From contig OX344763.1 in the NCBI GenBank assembly GCA_947034895.1, positions 67,537,093 through 67,601,092 of the forward strand: a stretch of DNA of 64,000 nt. Direction: 5' to 3'. The DNA comes from Rhytidiadelphus loreus (lineage: Eukaryota; Streptophyta; Bryopsida; Hypnales; Hylocomiaceae). The notes under the pieces were generated by a model that saw nothing but the letters and a program-made list of their open reading frames with translations, had not been told where the DNA came from and did no database searches. A program made the position numbers and the translations under genes. Of this stretch, positions 50,195 through 60,900 are shown in pieces. Each line of letters begins with the position of its first letter. The first letter of the stretch is position 1.

Positions 50195-51211
50195 TGCAAT
50201 TACTCGTGAACACAAGAATTCAAAAAAACATGCAAGTGGTGGTCACTTGGAATGACCTTATTTTGAAACACAAATTTTGAAGCAAGAAGTTGCCTCGTCC
50301 TTTGATGTCCAAAAAAATATAAAGTCATGAAATTCACGTTGGGAACTAATGGCAAACATGTTGTCGAAGTTGCAATTACTCGTGAACACAAGAATTCCAA
50401 AAAACATGCAAGTGGTGGTCACATGGAATGACCTTATTTTGAAACACAAATTTAAAGCAAGAAGCTGCCCTATACTTTGATGTCCAAAAAAATATAAAGT
50501 CATGAAATTCACTTTGGGAACTAATGGCAAACATGTTGTCGAAGTTGCAATTACTCGTGAACACAAGAATTCAGAAAAACATGCAAGTGGTGGTCACTTG
50601 GAATGACCTTATTTTGAAACAGAAATTTAAAGCAAGAAGCTGCCCTGTACTTTGATGTCCAAAAATAATATAAAGTCATGAAATTCACGTTGGGAACTAA
50701 TGGCAAACATGTTGTCGGAGTTGCAATTACTCGTGAATACAAGAATTCATAAAAACATGCAAGTGGTGGTCACTTGGAATGACCTTATTTTGAAACACAA
50801 ATTTAAAGCAAGAAGCTGCCCTGTACTTTGATGTCCAAAAAAATATAAAGTCATGAAATTCACGTTGGGAACAAATGGCAAACATGTTGTCGAAGTTGCA
50901 ATTACTCGTGAACGCAAGAATTCAAAAAAACATGCAAGTGGTGGTCACTTGGAAAGACCTTATTTTGAAACACAAATTTAAAGCTAGAAACTGCCATGTA
51001 CTTTGATGTCCAAAAAAATATAAAGTCATTAAAATTCACGTTGGGAACTAATGGGAAACATGTTGTCGGAGTTCCAATTACTCGTGAACACAAGAATGAA
51101 AGAAGAAATGCAAGTTGTAATCACTTGGAATGACCTTATTTTGAAACACAAATTTAAAGCAAGAAGCTGCCCTGTACTTTGATGTCCAAAAAAATATAAA
51201 GTCATGAAATT

Positions 51212-51579
51212 CACGTTGGGGACTAATGGAAACATGTTGTCGAAGTTGCAATTACTCGTGAAAGCAAGATTTCATAAAAACATGCAAGTGGTGGTCACTT
51301 GGAATGACCTTTTTTTTGAAACACAAATCTAAAGCAAGAAACTGCCCTGTACTTTGATGTCCAAAAAAATATATAGTCATGAAATTCACGTTGGGGACTA
51401 ATGGAAACATGTTGTCGAAGTTGCAATTACTCGTGAAAGCAAGATTTCATAAAAACATGCAAGTGGTGGTGACTTGGAATGATCTTCTTTTTGAAACACA
51501 AATCTAAAGCAAGAAACTGCCCTGTACTTTGATGTCCAAAAAAATATATAGTCATGAAATTCACGTTGGGAATTAATGG
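51212..51579. repeat. EcoRI-less landmark dimer 7
   Basis: Same module as 14411-14778, of the GATCTTC lineage. Just after it, the usual CTTCGAAAGACC reads CTTTGAAAGACC near 51650, a C-to-T change at a CpG, and the A-tract monomer reads TTCCAAAAAAC. Confidence 0.85.
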
Positions 51580-54500
51580 CAAACATGTTGTCGAAGTTGC
51601 AATTACTCGTGAACACAAGAATTCCAAAAAACATGCAAGTGGTGGTCACTTTGAAAGACCTTATTTTGAAACACAAATTTAAAGCAAGAAGCTGCCCTGT
51701 ACTTTGATGTCCAAAAAAATATAAAGTCATGAAATTCACGTTCGGAACTAATGGGAAACATGTTGTCGAAGTTGCAATTACTCGTGAACACAAGAATTCA
51801 AAAAAACATGCAAGTGGTGGTCACTTCGAAAGACCTTATTTTGAAACACAAATTTAAAGAAAGAAGTTGCCCTGTACCTTGATGACCAAAAAAATATAAA
51901 GTCATGAAATTCACGTTCGGAACTAATGCCAAACATGTTGTCGAAGTTGCAATTACTCGTGAATGCAAGAATTCATAATAACATGCAAGTGGTGGTCACT
52001 TGGAATGACCTTATTTTGAAACACAAATTTAAAGCAAGAAACTGCCCTATACTTTGATGTCCAAAAAAATATAAAGTCATGAAATTCACGTTCGGAACTA
52101 ATGCCAAACATGTTGTCGGAATTCCAATTACTCGTGAACACAAGAATTCAAAAAAACATGCAAGTGGTGGTCACTTGGAATGACCTTATTTTGAAACACA
52201 AATTTAAAGCAAGAAGCTGCCCTGTACTTTGATGTCCAAAAAAATATAAAGCCATGAAATTCACGTTGGGAACTAATGGCAAACATGTTGTCGAAGTTGC
52301 AATTACTCGTGAACACAAGAATTCCAAAAAACATGGAAGTGGTGGTCACTTGGAATGACCTTATTGTGAAACACAAATTTAAAGCAAGAAGATTCCCTGT
52401 ACTTTGATGTCCAAAAAAATATAAAGTCATGAAATTCACGTTGGGAACTAATGGGAAACATGTTGTCGGAGTTCCAACTACTCGTGAACACAAGAATGAA
52501 AGAAGAAATGCAAGTTGTAATCACTTGGAATGACCTTATTTTGAAACACAAATTTAAAGCTAGAAACTGCCATGTACTTTGATGTCCAAAAAAATATAAA
52601 GTCATGAAATTCACGATGGGAACAAATTGGGAAACATGTTGTCGGAATTCCAATTACTCGTGAACACAAGAATTCAAAAAAACATGCAAGTGGTGGTCAC
52701 TTGGAAGGACCTTATTTTGAAACACAAATTTAAAGCAAGAAGCTGCCTTGTACTTTGATGTCCAAAAAAATATAAAGCCATGAAATTCACGTTGGGAACT
52801 AATGGCAAACATGTTGTGAAAGTTGCAATTACTCGTGAACACAAGAATTCAAAAAAACATGCAAGTGGTGGTCACTTGGAATGACCTTATTTTGAAACAC
52901 AAATTTAAAGCAAGAAGCTGCCCTGTACTTTGATGTCCAAAAATAATATAAAGTCATGAAATTCACGTTGGGAACTAATAGCAAACATGTTGTGAAAGTT
53001 GCAATTACTCGTGAACACAAGAATTCAAAAAAACATGCAAGTGGTGGTCACTTGGAATGACCTTATTTTGAAACACAAATTTTGAAGCAAGAAGTTGCCT
53101 CGTCCTTTGATGTCCAAAAAAATATAAAGTCATGAAATTCACGTTGGGAACTAATGGCAAACATGTTGTCGAAGTTGCAATTACTCGTGAACACAAGAAT
53201 TCCAAAAAACATGCAAGTGGTGGTCACATGGAATGACCTTATTTTGAAACACAAATTTAAAGCAAGAAGCTGCCCTATACTTTGATGTCCAAAAAAATAT
53301 AAAGTCATGAAATTCACTTTGGGAACTAATGGCAAACATGTTGTCGAAGTTGCAATTACTCGTGAACACAAGAATTCAGAAAAACATGCAAGTGGTGGTC
53401 ACTTGGAATGACCTTATTTTGAAACACAAATTTAAAGCAAGAAGCTGCCCTGTACTTTGATGTCCAAAAATAATATAAAGTCATGAAATTCACGTTGGGA
53501 ACTAATGGCAAACATGTTGTCGGAGTTGCAATTACTCGTGAATACAAGAATTCATAAAAACATGCAAGTGGTGGTCACTAGGAATGACCTTATTTTGAAA
53601 CACAAATTTAAAGCAAGAAGCTGCCCTGTACTTTGATGTCCAAAAAAATATAAAGTCATGAAATTCACGTTGGGAACAAATGGCAAACATGTTGTCGAAG
53701 TTGCAATTACTCGTGAACGCAAGAATTCAAAAAAACATGCAAGTGGTGGTCACTTCGAAAGACCTTATTTTGAAACACAAATTTAAAGCTAGAAACTGCC
53801 ATGTACTTTGATGTCCAAAAAAATATAAAGTCATTAAAATTCACGTTGGGAACTAATGGGAAACATGTTGTCGGAGTTCCAACTACTCGTGAACACAAGA
53901 ATGAAAGAAGAAATGCAAGTTGTAATCACTTGGAATGACCTTATTTTGAAACACAAATTTAAAGCTAGAAACTGCCATGTACTTTGATGTCCAAAAAAAT
54001 ATAAAGTCATGAAATTCACGATGGGAACAAATTGGGAAACATGTTGTCGGAATTCCAATTACTCGTGAACACAAGAATTCAAAAAAACATGCAAGTGGTG
54101 GTCACTTGGAAGGACCTTATTTTGAAACACAAATTTAAAGCAAGAAGCTGCCCTGTACTTTGATGTCCAAAAAAATATAAAGCCATGAAATTCACGTTGG
54201 GAACTAATGGCAAACATGTTGTGAAAGTTGCAATTACTCGTGAACACAAGAATTCAAAAAAACATGCAAGTGGTGGTCACTTGGAATGACCTTATTTTGA
54301 AACACAAATTTAAAGCAAGAAGCTGCCCTGTACTTTGATGTCCAAAAATAATATAAAGTCATGAAATTCACGTTGGGAACTAATGGCAAACATGTTGTGA
54401 AAGTTGCAATTACTCGTGAACACAAGAATTCAAAAAAACATGCAAGTGGTGGTCACATGGAATGACCTTATTTTGAAACACAAATTTAAAGCAAGAAGCT

Positions 54501-55771
54501 GCCCTATACTTTGATGTCCAAAAAAGTATAAAGCCATAAAATTCACGTTGGGAACTAATGGCAAACATGTTGTGAAAGTTGCAATTACTCGTGAACACAA
54601 GAATTCAAAAAAACATGCAAGTGGTGGTCACTTGGAATGACCTTATTTTGAAACACAAATTTTGAAGCAAGAAGTTGCCTCGTCCTTTGATGTCCAAAAA
54701 AATATAAAGTCATGAAATTCACGTTGGGAACTAATGGCAAACATGTTGTCGAAGTTGCAATTACTCGTGAACACAAGAATTCCAAAAAACATGCAAGTGG
54801 TGGTCACATGGAATGACCTTATTTTGAAACACAAATTTAAAGCAAGAAGCTGCCCTATACTTTGATGTCCAAAAAAATATAAAGTCATGAAATTCACTTT
54901 GGGAACTAATGGCAAACATGTTGTCGAAGTTGCAATTACTCGTGAACACAAGAATTCAGAAAAACATGCAAGTGGTGGTCACTTGGAATGACCTTATTTT
55001 GAAACACAAATTTAAAGCAAGAAGCTGCCCTGTACTTTGATGTCCAAAAATAATATAAAGTCATGAAATTCACGTTGGGAACTAATGGCAAACATGTTGT
55101 CGGAGTTGCAATTACTCGTGAATACAAGAATTCATAAAAACATGCAAGTGGTGGTCACTTGGAATGACCTTATTTTGAAACACAAATTTAAAGCAAGAAG
55201 CTGCCCTGTACTTTGATGTCCAAAAAAATATAAAGTCATGAAATTCACGTTGGGAACAAATGGCAAACATGTTGTCGAAGTTGCAATTACTCGTGAACGC
55301 AAGAATTCAAAAAAACATGCAAGTGGTGGTCACTTCGAAAGACCTTATTTTGAAACACAAATTTAAAGCAAGAAGCTGCCCTGTACTTTGATGTCCAAAA
55401 AAATATAAAGTCATGAAATTCACGTTGGGAACAAATGGCAAACATGTTGTCGAAGTTGCAATTACTCGTGAACGCAAGAATTCAAAAAAACATGCAAGTG
55501 GTGGTCACTTGGAAAGACCTTATTTTGAAACACAAATTTAAAGCTAGAAACTGCCATGTACTTTGATGTCCAAAAAAATATAAAGTCATTAAAATTCACG
55601 TTGGGAACTAATGGGAAACATGTTGTCGGAGTTTCAATTACTCGTGAACACAAGAATGAAAGAAGAAATGCAAGTTGTAATCACTTGGAATGACCTTATT
55701 TTGAAACACAAATTTAAAGCAAGAAGCTGCCCTGTACTTTGATGTCCAAAAAAATATAAAGTCATGAAATT

Positions 55772-56139
55772 CACGTTGGGGACTAATGGAAACATGTTGT
55801 CGAAGTTGCAATTACTCGTGAAAGCAAGATTTCATAAAAACATGCAAGTGGTGGTCACTTGGAATGACCTTTTTTTTGAAACACAAATCTAAAGCAAGAA
55901 ACTGCCCTGTACTTTGATGTCCAAAAAAATATATAGTCATGAAATTCACGTTGGGGACTAATGGAAACATGTTGTCGAAGTTGCAATTACTCGTGAAAGC
56001 AAGATTTCATAAAAACATGCAAGTGGTGGTGACTTGGAATGACCTTCTTTTTGAAACACAAATCTAAAGCAAGAAACTGCCCTGTACTTTGATGTCCAAA
56101 AAAATATATAGTCATGAAATTCACGTTGGGAATTAATGG
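55772..56139. repeat. EcoRI-less landmark dimer 8
   Basis: Same module as 14411-14778, of the GACCTTC lineage. Partner of landmark 5 at offset 22079. Confidence 0.85.
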
Positions 56140-57132
56140 CAAACATGTTGTCGAAGTTGCAATTACTCGTGAACACAAGAATTCAAAAAAACATGCAAGT
56201 GGTGGTCACTTCGAAAGACCTTATTTTGAAACACAAATTTAAAGCAAGAAGCTGCCCTGTACTTTGATGTCCAAAAAAATATAAAGTCATGAAATTCACG
56301 TTCGGAACTAATGGGAAACATGTTGTCGAAGTTGCAATTACTCGTGAACACAAGAATTCAAAAAAACATGCAAGTGGTGGTCACTTCGAAAGACCTTATT
56401 TTGAAACACAAATTTAAAGCAAGAAGTTGCCCTGTACCTTGATGACCAAAAAAATATAAAGTCATGAAATTCACGTTCGGAACTAATGCCAAACATGTTG
56501 TCGAAGTTGCAATTACTCGTGAATGCAAGAATTCATAATATAATGCAAGTGGTGGTCACTTGGAATGACCTTATTTTGAAACTCAAATTTAAAGCAAGAA
56601 ACTGCCCTATACTTTGATGTCCAAAAAAATATAAAGTCATGAAATTCACGTTCGGAACTAATGCCAAACATGTTGTCGGAATTCCAATTACTCGTGAACA
56701 CAAGAATTCAAAAAAACATGCAAGTGGTGGTCACTTGGAATGACCTTATTTTGAAACACAAATTTAAAGCAAGAAGCTGCCCTGTACTTTGATGTCCAAA
56801 AAAATATAAAGCCATGAAATTCACGTTGGGAACTAATGGCAAACATGTTGTCGAAGTTGCAATTACTCGTGAACACAAGAATTCCAAAAAACATGGAAGT
56901 GGTGGTCACTTGGAATGACCTTATTGTGAAACACAAATTTAAAGCAAGAAGCTTCCCTGTACTTTGATGTCCAAAAAAATATAAAGTCATGAAATTCACG
57001 TTGGGAACTAATGGGAAACATGTTGTCGGAGTTCCAACTACTCGTGAACACAAGAATGAAAGAAGAAATGCAAGTTGTAATCACTTGGAATGACCTTATT
57101 TTGAAACACAAATTTAAAGCTAGAAACTGCCA

Positions 57133-57286
57133 TGTACTTTGATGTCCAAAAAAATATAAAGTCATGAAATTCACGTTGGGAACTAATGGGAAACATGTTG
57201 TCGGAGTTCCAACTACTCGTGAACACAAGAATGAATGAAGAAATGCAAGTTGTAATCACTTGGAATGACCTTATTTTGAAACACAA
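57133..57286. other. Short conversion patch from the neighbouring monomer
   Basis: At 57173-57268 the monomer reads GTTGGGAACTAATGGG, GGAGTTCCAACTACTC, GAATGAATGAAG and TTGTAATCAC, matching the preceding monomer at 56998-57093 apart from one base (GAATGAATG for GAATGAAAG). The partner at 35095-35190 has CGATGGGAACAAATTGGG and GAATTCAAAAAAAC instead. Sequence left (GCTAGAAACTGCCATG) and right (ACACAAAATTAAAGC) of the patch matches the partner, so only the middle 95-150 bp was overwritten. Confidence 0.78.
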
Positions 57287-57939
57287 AATTAAAGCAAGAA
57301 GCTGCCCTGTACTTTGATGTCCAAAAAAATATAAAGCCATGAAATTCACGTTGGGAACTAATGGCAAACATGTTGTCGAAGTTGCAATTACTCGTGAACA
57401 CAAGAATTCCAAAAAACATGCAAGTGGTGGTCACATGGAATGACCTTATTTTGAAACACAAATTTAAAGCAAGAAGCTGCCCTATACTTTGATGTCCAAA
57501 AAAATATAAAGCCATGAAATTCACGTTGGAAACTAATGGCAAACATGTTGTGAAAGTTGCAATTACTCGTGAACACAAGAATTCAAAAAAACATGCAAGT
57601 GGTGGTCACTTGGAATGACCTTATTTTGAAACACAAATTTTGAAGCAAGAAGTTGCCTCGTCCTTTGATGTCCAAAAAAATATAAAGTCATGAAATTCAC
57701 GTTGGGAACTAATGGCAAACATGTTGTCGAAGTTGCAATTACTCGTGAACACAAGAATTCCAAAAAACATGCAAGTGGTGGTCACATGGAATGACCTTAT
57801 TTTGAAACACAAATTTAAAGCAAGAAGCTGCCCTATACTTTGATGTCCAAAAAAATATAAAGTCATGAAATTCACTTTGGGAACTAATGGCAAACATGTT
57901 GTCGAAGTTGCAATTACTCGTGAACACAAGAATTCAGAA

Positions 57940-60900
57940 AAACATGCAAGTGGTGGTCACTTGGAATGACCTTAGTTTGAAACACAAATTTAAAGCAAGA
58001 AGATGCCCTATACTTTGATGTCCAAAAAAATATAAAGTCATGAAATTCACGTTGGGAACTAATGGCAAACATGTTGTCGAAGTTGCAATTACTCGAGATT
58101 ACAAGAATTCATAAAAGCATGCAAGTGGTGGTCACTTGGAATGAGCTTATTTTGAAACACAAATTTAAAGCAAGAAGCTGCCTTGTACTTTGATGTCCAA
58201 AAAAATATAAAGTCATGAAATTCACATTGGGAACTAATGGCAAACATGTTGTCGGAGTTCCAATTACTCGTGAACACAAGTTTTCATAAATACATGCAAG
58301 TGGTGGTCACTTGGAATGAGCTTATTTTGAAACACAAATTTAAAGCAAGAAGCTGCCCTGTACTTTGATGTCCAAAAAAATATAAAGTCATGAAATTCAC
58401 GTTGGGAACTAATGGCAAACATGTTCTCGAAGTTGCAATTATTCGTGATTACAAGAATTCAAAAAAACATGCAAGCGGTGGTCACTTGGAATGAGCTTAT
58501 TTTGAAAGACAAATTTAAAGCAAGAAGCTGCCCTGTACTTTGATGTCCAAAAAAATATAAAGCCATGAAATTCACGTTGGGAACAAATGGGAAACATGTT
58601 TTCGGAGTTCCAATTATTCGTGAACACAAGAATTCATAAAAACATGCAAGTGGTGCTCACTTGGAATGAGCTTATTTTGAAAGACAAATTTAAAGCAAGA
58701 ACCTGCCCTGTACTTTGATGTCCAAAAAAATATAAAGCCATGAAATTCACGTTGGGAACTAATGGCAAACATGTTGTCGAAGTTGCAATTACTCGTGAAC
58801 GCAAGAATTCATAAAAACATGGAAGTGGTGGTCACTTGGAATGAGCTTATTTTGAAAGACAAATTTAAAGCAAGAAGCTGCCCTATACTTTGATGTCCAA
58901 AAAAATATAAAGCCATGAAATTCACGTTGGGAACTAATGGCAAACATGTTGTCGAAGTTGCAATTACTCGTGAACGCAAGAATTCATAAAAACATGGAAG
59001 TGGTGGTTACTTGGAATGAGCTTATTTTGAAAGACAAATTTAAAGCAAGAAGCTGCCCTGTACTTTGATGTCCAAAAAAATATAAAGTCATGAAATTCAC
59101 ATTGGGAACTAATGGCAAACATGTTGTCGGAGTTCCAATTACTCGTGAACACAAGTTTTCATAAATACATGCAAGTAGTGGTCACTTGGAATGAGCTTAT
59201 TTTGAAACACAAATTTAATGCAAGAAGCTGCCCTGTACTTTGATGTCCAAAACAATATAAAGTCATGAAATTCACGTTGGGAACAAATGGGAAACATGTT
59301 TTCGGAGTTCCAATTACTCGTGAACACAAGAATTCATAAAAACATGCAAGTTGTGCTCACTTGGAATCACCTTTTTTTCAAATACAAATTTAAAGCAAGA
59401 AGCTGCCCTGTACTTTGATGTCCAAAAAAATATAAAGTCATGAAATTCACGTTGGGAACAAGTGGCAAACATGTTGTCGAAGTTGCAATTACTCGTAATT
59501 ACAAGAATTCAAAAAAACATGCAAGTGGTGGTCACTTGGAATGAGCTTATTTTGAAACACAAATTTAAAGCAAGAAGCTGCCCTGTACTTTGATGTCCAA
59601 AAAAATATAAAGTCATGAAATTCATGTTGGGAACTCATGGCAAACATGTTGTCGAAGTTGCAATTACTCGTGATTACAAGAATTCAAAAAAGCATGCAAG
59701 TGGAGGTCACATGGAATGAGCTTATTTTGAAACACAAATTTAAAGCAAGAAGCTGCCCTGTACTTTGATGTCCAAAAAAATATAAAGTCATGAAATTCAC
59801 ATTGGGAACTAATGGCAAACATGTTGTCGGAGTTCCAATTACTCGTGAACACAAGTTTTCATAAATACATGCAAGTGGTGGTCACTTGGAATGAGCTTAT
59901 TTTGAAACACAAATTTAAAGCAAGAAGCTGCCCTATACTTTGATGTCCAAAAAAATATAAAGTCATGAAATTCACGTTGGGAACAAGTGGCCAACATGTT
60001 GTCGAAGTTGCAATTACTCGTGATTACAAGAATTCAAAAAAACATGCAAGTGGTGGTCACTTGGAATGAGCTTATTTTGAAACACAAATTTATAGCAAGA
60101 AGCTGCCCTGTACTTTGATGTCCAAAAAAATATAAAGTCATGAAATTCACGTTGGGAACTAATGGCAAACATGTTCTCGAAGTTGCAATTACTCGTGATT
60201 ACAAGAATTCAAAAAAACATGCAAGTGGTGGTCACTTGGAATGAGCTTATTTTGAAACACAAATTTAAAGCAAGAAGCTGCCCTGTACTTTGATGTCCAA
60301 AAAAATATAAAGCCATGAAATTCACGTTGGGAACTAATGGCACACATGTTGTCGAAGTTGCAATTACTCGTGAACACAAGAATTCAAAAAAGCATGCAAG
60401 TAGTGGTCACTTGGAATGAGCTTATCTTGAAACACAAATTTAAAGCAAGAAGCTGCCCTGTACTTTGATATCCAAAAAAATATAAAGTCATGAAATTCAC
60501 ATTGGGAACTAATGGCAAACATGTTGTCGGAGTTCCAATTACTCGTGATTACAAGTTTTCATAAATACATGCAAGTGGTGGTCACATGGAATGACTTTAT
60601 TTTGAAACACAAATTTATCGCAAGAAGCTGCCCTGTACTTTGAAGTCCAAAAAAATATAAAGTCATGAAATTCACGTGGGGAACAAACAGGAAACATGTT
60701 TTCGAAGTTCCAATTACTCGTGAACACAAGTTTTCATAAATACATGCAAGTGGTGGTCACATGGAATGACCTTATTTTGAAACACAAATTTAAAGCAAGA
60801 AGCTGCCCTGTACTTTGATGTCCAAAAAAATATAAAGTCATGAAATTCACGTTGGGAACAAGTGGCAAACATGTTGTCGAAGTTGCAATTACTCGTAATT

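Noticed and set aside
51398..51793. Longest open frame, 131 codons
   Set aside because: It spans parts of three monomers of the landmark dimer and is longer only because the one-base-short GGGGAC monomer and a TTCC variant remove stops. The same region in sister copies is shorter.
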